DNA of 64,000 bases from an uncultured Aquimarina sp. (GCA_947496355.1 CANMCO010000001.1:1-64000), one strand, 5' to 3'; numbered from the stretch's first letter, positions 52,551 to 62,038 are shown. Numbers and translations: made by a program. Notes: generated from the letters alone by a model not told the origin.

Positions 52551-52945
52551 ACACACTGCAGGGGCAAATATCAAACATTGAGGTAAACGGAAGTTTAGCA
52601 TTGGTAACCACCAAAGTAAATGGCATACCATTTACTTCAATTGTGATTGAAACCCCAGAAACGTCTTCCTACTTAAAATTAGGAAATACCATTAAGGTTT
52701 TGTTTAAAGAAACCGAAGTTATTATCACCACAGGGGATGTATCAGGAATAAGCCTACAAAATCGCGTTACAGGAACAATAATTCAACTAGAAAAAGGCAC
52801 CTTGCTTAGTAAAATTACCATAGGCACAACCGTTGGAAATATTACCTCAGTTATTACGACCAATGCGGTAGAGCAATTAGGGATTGAAACGAATACATCG
52901 GTTACCGCAATGATCAAAACCAACGAAATTCTACTAAGTCAATGA
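52547..52945 (+). CDS. Stand-alone TOBE-type molybdate-binding (Mop-like) protein
   Basis: A 132-residue protein made of two TOBE/Mop-like repeats: LQGQISNIEVNGSLALVTTKVNG with LGNTIKVLFKETEVIIT, and VTGTIIQLEKGTLLSKITIG with IETNTSVTAMIKTNEILL. Mop proteins are small hexamers that store or buffer molybdate; TOBE domains are also found at the end of ModC. Here it is coded between modA and modB with 4-bp overlaps on both sides, so it is made in step with the transporter and may act as a cytoplasmic molybdate sink or sensor. Confidence 0.8.
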   Translation: MNTLQGQISNIEVNGSLALVTTKVNGIPFTSIVIETPETSSYLKLGNTIKVLFKETEVIITTGDVSGISLQNRVTGTIIQLEKGTLLSKITIGTTVGNITSVITTNAVEQLGIETNTSVTAMIKTNEILLSQ

Positions 52946-53616
52946 TGGATTGGGAACCACTCATATTAACTTTTAAACTGGCAATAATCACAACAGTCAT
53001 TTTGTTTGTTTTGGGTATTCCTCTGGCCTATTGGCTAGCATATTCAAAATCGAAAATTAAACCCGTGATCGAGACTCTGGTAAGCATGCCTCTGGTTCTG
53101 CCTCCTACGGTTTTGGGGTTTTATTTGCTAGTGGCATTTAGTCCTAACAATGCTTTTGGTAATTGGATCAATGAATGGTTGGGGCTACGTCTTATTTTCT
53201 CTTTTGAAGGGTTAGTGATTGCCTCTATCCTGTATAGCTTACCATTTATGGTTCAACCCATACAAGCAGGGTTATCAGGATTACCGTCAAACTATAAAGA
53301 AGCTTCTTATGTCTTGGGAAAATCAAAATTCATGACATTACTCAAAGTATTACTGCCCAATATAAAACCTGCCTTACTTACTGGTATTGTTCTTTCGTTT
53401 GCACATACCATTGGTGAGTTTGGAGTGGTACTCATGATTGGTGGTAACATTCCTGGTGAAACCAAAGTCGCTTCTATTGCTATTTATGATGAAGTTGAAG
53501 CCTTAAACTATAATAGTGCCAATACCTATTCGCTGATTCTATTGGTAATTACTTTCTGTATTTTGTTGGCAGTATACTTGATCAACGGCGGATATCTTAA
53601 AAAATATGGCCGATGA
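52942..53616 (+). CDS. modB: Molybdate ABC transporter permease ModB
   Basis: A 224-residue permease with about five to six hydrophobic helices. The coupling segment EASYVLGKSKFMTLLKVLLPNIKPALLTGIV near residues 115-145 (EAA loop), and the GEFGVVLMIGGNIPGETKVASIAIYDEVE end motif, are typical of ModB. It overlaps the TOBE gene and modC by 4 bp each. Confidence 0.92.
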   Translation: MMDWEPLILTFKLAIITTVILFVLGIPLAYWLAYSKSKIKPVIETLVSMPLVLPPTVLGFYLLVAFSPNNAFGNWINEWLGLRLIFSFEGLVIASILYSLPFMVQPIQAGLSGLPSNYKEASYVLGKSKFMTLLKVLLPNIKPALLTGIVLSFAHTIGEFGVVLMIGGNIPGETKVASIAIYDEVEALNYNSANTYSLILLVITFCILLAVYLINGGYLKKYGR

Positions 53617-54488
53617 TTCAACTATCTTTACATAAACAACTACATACTGCAGAGGGTACTATGCCATTAGACATTGAGCTGGCATTAGAGCCGGGCCAGT
53701 TTATAACGCTTTATGGTGATTCTGGTGCCGGAAAAACCTCTACTCTAAGAATGTTGGCCGGTTTACTTTCTCCGGATCATGGAAAAATTAAGGTAAACGA
53801 AAACATTTGGTTGGATACTAATGCAAAAATAAACCTTACCCCTCAAAAACGAAAAATCGGGTTTGTGTTTCAGGATTATGCTTTGTTTCCCAATATGACT
53901 GTGCGAGAAAATTTGGAATACGCCCTTACAAAAAATCAAGATACAAGTATTGTAGATGAACTCATAGCCATTGTTGCCTTAGGTGAATTACAACACCAAA
54001 AACCTAATCGATTATCGGGTGGTCAGCAACAACGTGTAGCATTGGCAAGAGCCTTGGTTCAACGACCAGAAATTTTACTTCTGGATGAACCTCTATCTGC
54101 CTTAGATACTAAAATGAGAATAGCACTACAGGACTATATCCTAAAGCTTCATAAACAGTATAATCTAACCACAATTTTGGTAAGTCATAATATTGGAGAA
54201 ATCATTAAATTATCTGATACCGTATACATACTCGAAAACGGAAGTATTACTAAATCAGGAACACCTACTGCAATATTTACATCCCACCAAATGAGTGCTA
54301 AGTTTAGATTTACTGGTGAAGTAATTGCAATACATCCCGAAGATGTAGTGTATATTGTTACGGTGCTCATAGGTACCAATGTGGTCAAAATCATTGCACA
54401 GGAATCAGAAATACAAGATCTTACTATTGGTGATACCGTTGTCGTTGCATCAAAAGCTTTTAACCCTGTTATTCAGAAAGTGCTTTAG
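53613..54488 (+). CDS. modC: Molybdate ABC transporter ATP-binding protein ModC
   Basis: A 291-residue ATPase: Walker A GDSGAGKTS with Lys41, signature LSGGQQQR (134-141), Walker B ILLLDEP (154-160) and switch histidine in VSHNIGE. Residues 225-291 hold a C-terminal TOBE domain (FTGEVIAIHPEDVVYIVTV, IGDTVVVASKAF). It powers uptake through ModB. No terminator is visible in the 56 bp after the stop, so the downstream AraC gene might be read in part from this operon. Confidence 0.93.
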   Translation: MIQLSLHKQLHTAEGTMPLDIELALEPGQFITLYGDSGAGKTSTLRMLAGLLSPDHGKIKVNENIWLDTNAKINLTPQKRKIGFVFQDYALFPNMTVRENLEYALTKNQDTSIVDELIAIVALGELQHQKPNRLSGGQQQRVALARALVQRPEILLLDEPLSALDTKMRIALQDYILKLHKQYNLTTILVSHNIGEIIKLSDTVYILENGSITKSGTPTAIFTSHQMSAKFRFTGEVIAIHPEDVVYIVTVLIGTNVVKIIAQESEIQDLTIGDTVVVASKAFNPVIQKVL

Positions 54489-54625
54489 TATAAAAAATAC
54501 GATCCATGTACTTCTTATTTCTATATATTTGAAAACACTTGTGATCAATCTCAAAAAAAATCTTAGTCATTACTTTCTCTATACTTGAAATTATAATTTT
54601 AGCTAGCATTACGCAAGGGTTCATT

Positions 54626-55693
54626 TTGGGAGCTATTCTAATGTTCTCAAAAATTTTTGGCACAAAAACTAATCGATATCTCGCCTGGACTATATTGATT
54701 CTTGCTTCTTTAAGTTTGATAGAACTATTGATAATATCCAAAGCTTTTGATAATTCTGTTCCTTTTCATTTTTTTTCGCTGATTAATTGGGAACTTTTGG
54801 CAGCGGCAACGTGTTTGACATATTTTATTCGTGTTTTCAAATACCCATTTATATCTAAACGCCTAATTAATTTATTTTATCTACCCTTTACCATTCATTT
54901 TATTGTAATGACAACTCTATGGATTGGCTATAACTTTTCTTTATATACAATTCCATTTTCTGATGAAGATCCTAGATTTAGTCAATTTCTTACCGCACAA
55001 TATTACTTTGTTCAAGGGTTCTTGGTATTATGTACTGTTGCTATTTATCTTATTATACGTAAGGTTAAGAAACAAAATGTGGTTTTGGTAGATATTAAGT
55101 GGACAACTAAGTTGTATTACTTCATAGCTTTTATTGCTATTTCTTCTGTGGTTGTAACATTTATATTCGATTTTTACGATATCGATTTATTTGTTTACTT
55201 GTATACCGTAGTGGCCATTCTATTCTTTTGGATGAGTTACTATGGCGTACATCAATTTCGTTTGGTACAAGAACGAAAAGAAATACATGAACTTCTGGCT
55301 CAGAAACAAACTGTAAAACCTATAGAAAAAACTACAAAATTCTCCTCTGATAACTCTTATTTTGTAGCATTAGAACAGTTGATGCTTGAAGAAAAAATTT
55401 ATCAAAATCCCGACTTAAGTAGAGATGTCGTAGCAGAAAAACTTGGCATAAGTTCAGGGTACCTCTCTCAGCTCATTAATACTATTACTGGTCAAAAATT
55501 CACAGATTATGTTAATGCTTTTCGCATTGAAGAAGTCAAAGATATGCTTCAAAATTCTGATTTAGATAAATACAGTTTATTGGCAATTGGAGCTGAAGCG
55601 GGTTTTAAATCAAAATCTGCATTCTACGCTATATTCAAAAATAATACAGGATGCACTCCTGGAGTGTACAAAAAACAGCTCTCAAAGTCCTAA
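54626..55693 (+). CDS. AraC-family regulator with membrane sensor domain
   Basis: A 355-residue (from the TTG at 54626) regulator with about seven hydrophobic segments in the first 215 residues and a C-terminal AraC domain (EKIYQNPDLSRDVVAEKLGISSGYLSQLINTITGQKF, then LLAIGAEAGFKSKSAFYAIFKNNTGCTPGVYKKQ). The conserved N-terminal helix of such regulators, with the SITQGFILGAIL motif, begins upstream at about 54566-54625. The frame is open back to a stop at 54542-54544, but has no ATG, GTG or TTG there, so the true start may be a non-standard codon. Confidence 0.78.
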   Translation: MGAILMFSKIFGTKTNRYLAWTILILASLSLIELLIISKAFDNSVPFHFFSLINWELLAAATCLTYFIRVFKYPFISKRLINLFYLPFTIHFIVMTTLWIGYNFSLYTIPFSDEDPRFSQFLTAQYYFVQGFLVLCTVAIYLIIRKVKKQNVVLVDIKWTTKLYYFIAFIAISSVVVTFIFDFYDIDLFVYLYTVVAILFFWMSYYGVHQFRLVQERKEIHELLAQKQTVKPIEKTTKFSSDNSYFVALEQLMLEEKIYQNPDLSRDVVAEKLGISSGYLSQLINTITGQKFTDYVNAFRIEEVKDMLQNSDLDKYSLLAIGAEAGFKSKSAFYAIFKNNTGCTPGVYKKQLSKS

Positions 55694-55785
55694 TTTGTTC
55701 AATTCTTATAGTTCAGGACTCCTAGATCATACATAATACCTGTTTTTTTAAGTCCAGTCAATATGTTTGTTTCAAACAAATAATT

Positions 55786-57222
55786 ATGAAACAAAATATA
55801 GAAAAACACAAAATGTATAACGCAATACTTATACTACTATTTATTTCAATCACGCTAACATCTTATGGACAAGATAATATTTCCAAAGAACAACTAATTG
55901 AAGACTTACATATTTTAAAAAAGAGCCTCGAAAACAATCATCCTGGTCTATATGCATATTCGAGTAAACAAGAATTAGATAATTGGTTTATGGCTACCGA
56001 AAAAAAAATCGATAATGAAATGACTTCAATAGACTTTTATAAACTTATAGCCCGACTCAATAGCATTATTAAAAACGGACATACAAATGTTTATTATCCT
56101 TCCAACGGGTTTAAAGGAAATAAAATTCTTCCCCTTGGTTTTTATAAATATAAAAACTCTTTTTACATAAGTAAAACCTTCAAAAAGGAATATGAAAATA
56201 TTGTAGGAAGTAAGATCATATCGATAGACAATCATCCCATTAGAGAAATCTATCATGAATTACTTAGTTATGTTACTAGAGATGGAGAAAATATGACCAT
56301 GCCATCTAATACGTTAATGCAGATATTTCCCTTTTACTATTCTTTCTTTTATGATTCAAAAGCCAATCATAGTATTACTATTTCAAATAAAGGAAAGGAA
56401 GAAATAATATCGGTTATGGGTATTAAAGCCATAGATTACGCCGAAATTGTAAACAAAAATATTCCTAGTACTAAATGTGAGCTCAAGATAAAAGATACTA
56501 TTGCAGTACTTACTATACCTACCTTTTTAAAACCTCATTTCAAGAAGAACAATCAAAACTTTAATACATTCTTGAAAACTGCTTTTACAACTATTCGTGA
56601 GCATAAAATCAAACATCTAATTCTTGATATACGAGAAAACGGAGGCGGTCATGACACATCAACACAGAAGCTTATTTCTTACTTATATGACAAAAAATTT
56701 CAAGTTGAAAAGGATGCTATATTTTCATCCAGAAAAATTGCAGATAGAGCATATTATAAAAACCAAGGCCTTTTTTGGTCCAATACATTTAATTGGTTAG
56801 TCTTAAAAAAACGAGAAGAAAAAGAGTATGCATTTAAGGCAATAGGCATGAAAAAATGTAAACCTAAAGCACCTCAATTTAAGGGCAACCTATATATACT
56901 AATTAGCGGCAATACATATTCTGCTGCAGGCGAATTTGCATCTTTTATGAAAAGCCATTCTGACGCTATTTTTATTGGAGAAGAAGTTGGAGGTAATAAG
57001 TTTCAAAATACAAGTGGTAATATGCATAAACTTACATTACCAAACTCGGGAGTGCGAGTTACTGTTCCACAAATATTGTATATCATGAATATAGATACAG
57101 CAAATGATGGTCATGGGGTAACTCCTGATTATTGGATCAGAAATACTATAAAAGATGAATTAGAAGGAAATGATAGTGTAATGAAGTTCTCTTTAGATTT
57201 GATTGCAAAAAAGATACATTAA
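55786..57222 (+). CDS. S41-family (tail-specific-like) peptidase
   Basis: A 478-residue exported peptidase. The signal peptide is residues about 10-28 (YNAILILLFISITLTSYGQ). The S41 fold covers about 30-470 with the SxxAAGE motif GNTYSAAGEF (nucleophile Ser389) and a downstream GEEVGG. There is no visible PDZ domain with a clear GLGF motif; a degenerate one may lie at about 110-160. S41 enzymes cut unfolded or C-terminal peptides. Its expression is probably independent of the upstream regulator gene (93 bp gap). Confidence 0.82.
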   Translation: MKQNIEKHKMYNAILILLFISITLTSYGQDNISKEQLIEDLHILKKSLENNHPGLYAYSSKQELDNWFMATEKKIDNEMTSIDFYKLIARLNSIIKNGHTNVYYPSNGFKGNKILPLGFYKYKNSFYISKTFKKEYENIVGSKIISIDNHPIREIYHELLSYVTRDGENMTMPSNTLMQIFPFYYSFFYDSKANHSITISNKGKEEIISVMGIKAIDYAEIVNKNIPSTKCELKIKDTIAVLTIPTFLKPHFKKNNQNFNTFLKTAFTTIREHKIKHLILDIRENGGGHDTSTQKLISYLYDKKFQVEKDAIFSSRKIADRAYYKNQGLFWSNTFNWLVLKKREEKEYAFKAIGMKKCKPKAPQFKGNLYILISGNTYSAAGEFASFMKSHSDAIFIGEEVGGNKFQNTSGNMHKLTLPNSGVRVTVPQILYIMNIDTANDGHGVTPDYWIRNTIKDELEGNDSVMKFSLDLIAKKIH

Positions 57223-57280
57223 AAATAATTCAGTACTTTTATATATCAATCATAGTTACTTCGCCCCCAAAAACTTCAAA

Positions 57281-59227
57281 ATGAAAAATCTTATCCCTTA
57301 TTTATTTATCACATTAACATATATCACAATTTCATGTAGTAATGAAAATATTGATGGAGATGACCCTATTGGAGAAATTATCCCAGACCAGCCAGAAAAT
57401 GTAATTACTACTCCGTGTGATTTTGATTTGTCAAACATAGCAGCAAATACGACAATTGTAATAGATTGCGTATTAGACCTTGGGGGAGAAACGATAACAT
57501 TGCCGCCTAATGTTACTTTCGAATTTGAAGGCGGAGACATTGTTGGTGATGGTACACTAGTATTTTCAGGAGGTAGTATAGATGGCAGGCTTTTAAGCAA
57601 GGTTCTTACTATAGAGGGAGACGTACAACTCATAGATCCTACATTTAGATTCTACTCGCTACGATGGGATATTGTTGAAGGTAGAACTACTTCTGAAATT
57701 GCCTTAAAAAATAATGCCGAGTTAGAAAGACTAATGTTTTACACAAAAGAATTAGGCGCTACAACTTTCGAAATTGGAAGGTTTGATGCCTTTTTTGAAG
57801 TTACCAAAGTAACCAGTACGACTTCTGATCAAAATTTTCGACCTTCATTAGAGGCTATAAATATTCCATCAGATTTTCATCTAAAAATGTCTGATGATAC
57901 TAATCTTCGGATTTTTCCGGGTGAATCGGGAACAAAAGGAGGAAGTATTTTGGCTGTTCGTGATGTAGAAAACGCTACAATAAGCGGAGGTACTTTATTC
58001 GGAGACAGAGATCAACGCGTATACTCTCCTGCCGATGAAGGCCTCGAAGGAAGCCATTTATTTACGATACGTTCAGGAAGAAATATTGTCATAGATGGAC
58101 TTAAATTTATAGAAGGTTCAGCAGGTTCAATAAATATAAATTCTTTTGGATTTTCGTTTAACCCTGATTATAATCCAACAAATGGAGTAATTATTAGAAA
58201 TTGTGAATTTGTGAATTCACGTAGAATGGCTATTGTACTAACCGATGGTCGTGATATCTTAATTGAAGGGAACTCATTCGTTAATGCTGGTCAACCTTCT
58301 TCTAATTCTGATGGCGGTGAAGTAGGTTATGCTATTAATATTGAACCTGATAGATTTAGAGATGATAACGGAGTTCTCATGGAGCGCCAAAGAGCATTTG
58401 ATATCACAATTAGAAAAAATACTGAAACTGGTAGTAGAGGTGGTTTTATAACGGCTACAATTGGTCAAGATATTACCATTGAAGACAATGATATAGGAAC
58501 AAGAGCTGTTTATTCGCTTGTATCCGATACCAGAATTATCAATAATAGGTTTCAAGCTTCAGGAATAGGCACAGAGAGTTGGGCTATATTTGCCGCCGGT
58601 GGAACAGAAAGTGAAACTATTTTCAATAATGAGATTGCTGGTAATACTATTGATGGATATCGATTGGGTATAACTACAGGTACAAAAGATGTCTTTGTAC
58701 ATGATAATATCATTACAAATTGTGGACTTGGTATACAAATGACCAAAACTATAGATTCCCGATTTATTGATAATGTTATAAACGTTTCGGGTAATGGTAT
58801 TGCTGCAACAAATACCTTTAATAATAATATAGAAGTTAGTGGTAATGAAGTTACTTCAGGAAGTTTTCATGTATATTTTGCTCAATTAAATAATTCAGAC
58901 GAGCACAGAAATAATACTCTAACCGTAGAAAATAATACATTCCTGAATATAAACGCAGTCATTTTATCTAGTACAAACGGAGTGACATTTACAGGTAATG
59001 ATGTACTTGGCGATGTTCAGGTTGGCAATGCATACAATGTAGAAGTATCATTAAACATCATTAAGCCTAATGAAAGTGATGGGATTCGTTTGTTCGGCGC
59101 AAATACGTCTGTTTCTATCCTAAACAATACGATCTCTGAACCTACAGGAGCATCTAGGTTTGAATGTATCAATAACAATTCAGACAACCCGGATGCAGTT
59201 ACGCTAACAGGTAATACCTGTATGTAG
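57281..59227 (+). CDS. Beta-helix lipoprotein
   Basis: A 648-residue lipoprotein from the ATG at 57281 (lipobox YITISC, Cys19). An upstream in-frame ATG at 57203 overlaps the peptidase gene and would put a basic stretch before the signal. The mature part is a right-handed parallel beta-helix (NosD/pectate-lyase type) with repeats such as NVVIRNCEFVNSRRMAIVLTDGRDILIEGNSF and VFVHDNIITNCGLGIQMTK. Such folds bind or cut polysaccharides, but catalytic residues are not evident. A T9SS domain is absent; the lipid anchor holds it at the membrane. Confidence 0.8.
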   Translation: MKNLIPYLFITLTYITISCSNENIDGDDPIGEIIPDQPENVITTPCDFDLSNIAANTTIVIDCVLDLGGETITLPPNVTFEFEGGDIVGDGTLVFSGGSIDGRLLSKVLTIEGDVQLIDPTFRFYSLRWDIVEGRTTSEIALKNNAELERLMFYTKELGATTFEIGRFDAFFEVTKVTSTTSDQNFRPSLEAINIPSDFHLKMSDDTNLRIFPGESGTKGGSILAVRDVENATISGGTLFGDRDQRVYSPADEGLEGSHLFTIRSGRNIVIDGLKFIEGSAGSININSFGFSFNPDYNPTNGVIIRNCEFVNSRRMAIVLTDGRDILIEGNSFVNAGQPSSNSDGGEVGYAINIEPDRFRDDNGVLMERQRAFDITIRKNTETGSRGGFITATIGQDITIEDNDIGTRAVYSLVSDTRIINNRFQASGIGTESWAIFAAGGTESETIFNNEIAGNTIDGYRLGITTGTKDVFVHDNIITNCGLGIQMTKTIDSRFIDNVINVSGNGIAATNTFNNNIEVSGNEVTSGSFHVYFAQLNNSDEHRNNTLTVENNTFLNINAVILSSTNGVTFTGNDVLGDVQVGNAYNVEVSLNIIKPNESDGIRLFGANTSVSILNNTISEPTGASRFECINNNSDNPDAVTLTGNTCM

Positions 59228-59294
59228 TTTTTTTTCGTTTCGAAGGTCTTCAAACATCTTATACAGAAAGGCTGTTTAAGAAAATTAGTAATAA

Positions 59295-59558
59295 AAAAAT
59301 GAAAGTTTCTATCCTGGGAGAATAACTTTTACCGTTCATGGCGCGCAAGCTATTCCTATAAATAACATGAAGCAACACATAGGAACCAAAGTAAATGAAA
59401 TAAGACTAAAGAAAATTGAAATATCTGGCTCCAGCAAAAAACGAATTTATAGAGAACTATTTAAATCAGGAATAACACCAAGTGTCGTGTTTCCGGAATT
59501 GGGCGGATTGGCAGATGAACTAAAAATAAGATATTCAGTAGGTTATACAAATTTATAG
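59295..59558 (+). pseudogene. 3' remnant of a FRG-domain gene
   Basis: The frame is open from just after a stop at 59292-59294 and ends at TAG 59556-59558. It encodes TFTVHGAQAIPINN, then IEISGSSKKRIYRELFKSGITPSVVFPELGGLADELK, which reads as the C-terminal end of FRG-domain proteins (GI..S.FP.L.GLA). There is no start codon before the conserved part; the N-terminal 100-200 residues are gone. FRG domains occur in some phage-defence and toxin-like proteins. Confidence 0.55.
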
Positions 59559-59651
59559 CAAATGATTCCTCTTAAATTATTTTTGATTTTTGAAAAAACC
59601 CTTAAAAAAATGTTAACGATTTTTACGCTATGTTAAAATAAATTTCTATAT

Positions 59652-59659
59652 TCGCATCA
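59652..59659 (+). promoter_or_regulatory. Possible promoter of the structured RNA
   Basis: TATATTCG matches TAnnTTTG with one mismatch, and T-rich sequence lies about 20 bp upstream. A transcript from here would end at the terminator at 59897. Confidence 0.35.
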
Positions 59660-59905
59660 TCAAGATTACTTCACACACGCTTACGCATAACATCTTTATT
59701 TAGCTTTTTACTCTATTGATTATTACTAACAAAATTTGGTAGGGGAATTTTATTTTCCGCCCTGCTTGCTTGTAATTATATCGAAGGGAAAAGGCTTGAA
59801 TTTGTTTACTGGTGTAACAGTATACTGTTTAGGTTTGTTGGGGGACACGACGGGTATATAATTACGTATAATTCCCTCTCCTACTATATGGAGAGGGAAA
59901 TTTTT
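59660..59905 (+). ncRNA. Candidate structured non-coding RNA
   Basis: A 245-bp gene-free stretch with paired elements: GTAATTATAT at 59772-59781 with ATATAATTAC at 59856-59865 (10 bp perfect); GGGGAATT at 59742-59749 with AATTCCCT at 59870-59877 (with one G-U pair); and a 12-bp palindrome ACAGTATACTGT at 59817. A strong plus-strand terminator follows. The 5' closing strand and the terminator use overlapping sequence. A long hairpin with internal loops is 6S-RNA-like, but I see no diagnostic 6S, tmRNA, SRP or RNase P sequence. Confidence 0.45.
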
Positions 59906-59907
59906 TT
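59874..59907 (+). terminator. Rho-independent terminator after the structured RNA
   Basis: A perfect 8-bp GC-rich stem (59874-59881 with 59890-59897) is followed by AAA and T7. The gene to the left on this strand is only the FRG remnant, ending over 300 bp earlier. Confidence 0.85.
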
Positions 59908-59934
59908 GTAATAGTTTCAAAATACTTTTAAGTC

Positions 59935-60648
59935 TTACACAGATATAACCTCATCATCACTTAGCAATGGCTCTTGTCGTAAACGAAGTAAAATCTGAGC
60001 TACTGCCACCGTATCTTTTTCACAATAAATAATAATACGATCTATATCCTGATCCTCATAATAAACCTGTCGGACCTGGCTACCATCAATATCATTTTTT
60101 GGTGATGGGATTCCTAAAATACTGGTTAACAACTTAAGAGAAGTATAGTGTTTGTAGTCACCAAATTTCCAAAGATCTAACGTGTCTAGATGAGCTACCT
60201 CCCATGGTTTTTTACCAAAAAGATTCAGTTTATAAGGTAACGAAATATTATGAATAATCATTCTGCGGGCGATATACGGAAAATCAAACTCTTTACCATT
60301 ATGAGCACATAACAAGTGATGTGGCTTGCCAAAATGTGTTTCGATTAAATTTTTGAAATCGATTAGCAATTGTTTTTCTTCTCCATAAAATGAAGTAGTC
60401 CTAAACGATCTGGTTTCTCCTTTAAAAGTAAAATACCCTACCGATATACATACTATTTTACCAAATTCTGCCCAAATACCTGCCCGTTCATAAAATTCTT
60501 CTGGTGAAAAGTCTTCTTTACGCTGGTATTTGGTTTTATCAGCCCACAGATACTTCATTTCATCACTCAGACCCTCAAAATCTTTATACTCTGGTACCGT
60601 TTCTATATCTAGAAATAAAATATGTTCGAGATCTAATTTATGAAGCAT
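59935..60648 (-). CDS. Predicted 3'-5' exonuclease (PolB-like, PF10108 type)
   Basis: A 237-residue DEDD-type nuclease. Exo I is FLDIETVPEY (Asp14, Glu16), Exo II is HNGKEFDFPYIARR, and Exo III is IIIYCEKDTVAVAQ; the final Asp and Tyr/Lys pattern fits the DEDDy class. It resembles the proof-reading exonuclease domain of family B polymerases, here without a polymerase, and is widespread in Bacteroidota. The substrate (DNA or RNA) is unproven. Its start overlaps the end of the serine hydrolase gene by 11 bp, which couples their translation. Confidence 0.85.
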   Translation of the reverse strand: MLHKLDLEHILFLDIETVPEYKDFEGLSDEMKYLWADKTKYQRKEDFSPEEFYERAGIWAEFGKIVCISVGYFTFKGETRSFRTTSFYGEEKQLLIDFKNLIETHFGKPHHLLCAHNGKEFDFPYIARRMIIHNISLPYKLNLFGKKPWEVAHLDTLDLWKFGDYKHYTSLKLLTSILGIPSPKNDIDGSQVRQVYYEDQDIDRIIIYCEKDTVAVAQILLRLRQEPLLSDDEVISV

Positions 60649-61798
60649 TTTCTAGCATCTTATAGGCTTCTTCGATAAAGACAAAGAAGTCTTCTGTAAA
60701 TGATTCACCTGGTACAAACTGTCCCCGGTTATGTCCTAATCGAACTATAATAATATCATCTTCTGGAATACAAATTACATATTGCCCCAGAATACCTCGC
60801 ATAGCAAAGATCTTCTTATCAAGGTGATCAGAAATCCACAAACCGTAACCATACATATCGTCATTTTCAAATCTTGGTTTGGTTGCCAATTCTATAAACT
60901 CTGTGGGTAATAATTGTTGCCCGGCAAAAACTCCTTTGTTTTTAAATAACACTCCAAAGCGAGCAAAATCTCTTGCATTACTTGCAACGCAGCAATACGC
61001 TTTTTCCATACCACTATCTTCACTATCCAACTGCCAAATCGCTTCTTGCTCCATCCCCATAGGTTTCCAGAAACTTTCACTTAAATATTGTGATAATGTC
61101 TTTCCCGTTGCTTTTTCGATCACCATACCTAGCAGTTGGGTATTACCGCTTAAATATTTGAATTTTTTTCCTGGTTCTTCAACAACTTCTAGCCCTAGTA
61201 ATACTTCTCTAATATTCGTATCATAATATGTTTTTGCAGTGATAGAGAATGGACTTGTATAACTTTCTATCCAATTAAGACCCGAAGACATTGACGATAG
61301 GTCCCCAACAGTAGTTTTTGCTGCCAGGCCTTCAGAAAACTCTGGAAAGAAATCCCCCAAAGGTTGATCCAGGCTTTTAATATAACCGTCCATTATCGCT
61401 TTCCCCAGCATGGCCGTGACCATGCTTTTGGCCATAGAAAACGAATTGGTTTTCGATTCAACACCAAACCCATCTGCATATTTCTCATACCAAATACTAT
61501 CATTTTTGATTATCATAAATGCAACTGTTCCCAGTTTCTTATTAATTGTATCTAGTCTATCTGTTGCCTCTGCTTTATTGTACTCTTCATGTATTGCCCA
61601 TGGTAAATTAGCATTTCCTTTTTCTATAGTACGATTATCAAAATGGGTATAATCATCTAAATATGCGGTAGTATGACCGGTCATATAAACCACACGTACT
61701 CCTTTAAAAATATATTCAGAATCAAAGACATACAATGCAACAACGCATAGAACGATTATCGCTAATAGTGTTTTAAGAAATTTTTTGAAGATTTTCAT
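60638..61798 (-). CDS. Serine hydrolase (class C beta-lactamase fold)
   Basis: A 386-residue protein with an N-terminal signal-anchor (residues about 5-25) and the class C/penicillin-binding fold: nucleophile SMAK (Ser121, Lys124), GLNWIESY with a Tyr-x-Ser-like motif near 180, and a late REILGQ-like box. Relatives are esterases, amidases and DD-peptidases. It overlaps the exonuclease gene, an unusual pairing, and reads toward the structured RNA. A dispersed repeat lies upstream. Confidence 0.82.
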   Translation of the reverse strand: MKIFKKFLKTLLAIIVLCVVALYVFDSEYIFKGVRVVYMTGHTTAYLDDYTHFDNRTIEKGNANLPWAIHEEYNKAEATDRLDTINKKLGTVAFMIIKNDSIWYEKYADGFGVESKTNSFSMAKSMVTAMLGKAIMDGYIKSLDQPLGDFFPEFSEGLAAKTTVGDLSSMSSGLNWIESYTSPFSITAKTYYDTNIREVLLGLEVVEEPGKKFKYLSGNTQLLGMVIEKATGKTLSQYLSESFWKPMGMEQEAIWQLDSEDSGMEKAYCCVASNARDFARFGVLFKNKGVFAGQQLLPTEFIELATKPRFENDDMYGYGLWISDHLDKKIFAMRGILGQYVICIPEDDIIIVRLGHNRGQFVPGESFTEDFFVFIEEAYKMLENAS

Positions 61799-61925
61799 CT
61801 ATTTAAGTTTAATTAGTGCGAAAAATTGAGCTTATGCCAATTTAATTAAAAAAAGTGAACAACCCATCATGCAATAATAACATCCCTGAGTTTCATTTTT
61901 TGGAACTGAGGGAAGAATATTGAAA

Positions 61926-61994
61926 AGATTACTTCGTCGCACACTCCTCGTAATGACAATATTATATGTAATTGCGAATGAAATGAAGCGATCT
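61926..61994. repeat. REP-like dispersed palindrome, copy 2
   Basis: About 69 bp related to copies at 26176 and 63666, with the arms in the reverse order (AGATTACTTCGTC...CGTAATGAC first, then ATTGCGAATG...GCGATCT). A further degenerate arm follows to about 62035. Confidence 0.75.
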
Positions 61995-62038
61995 TAACTA
62001 TATACTAAAGATTATTTCATCCCATAATGATTGAGGGG

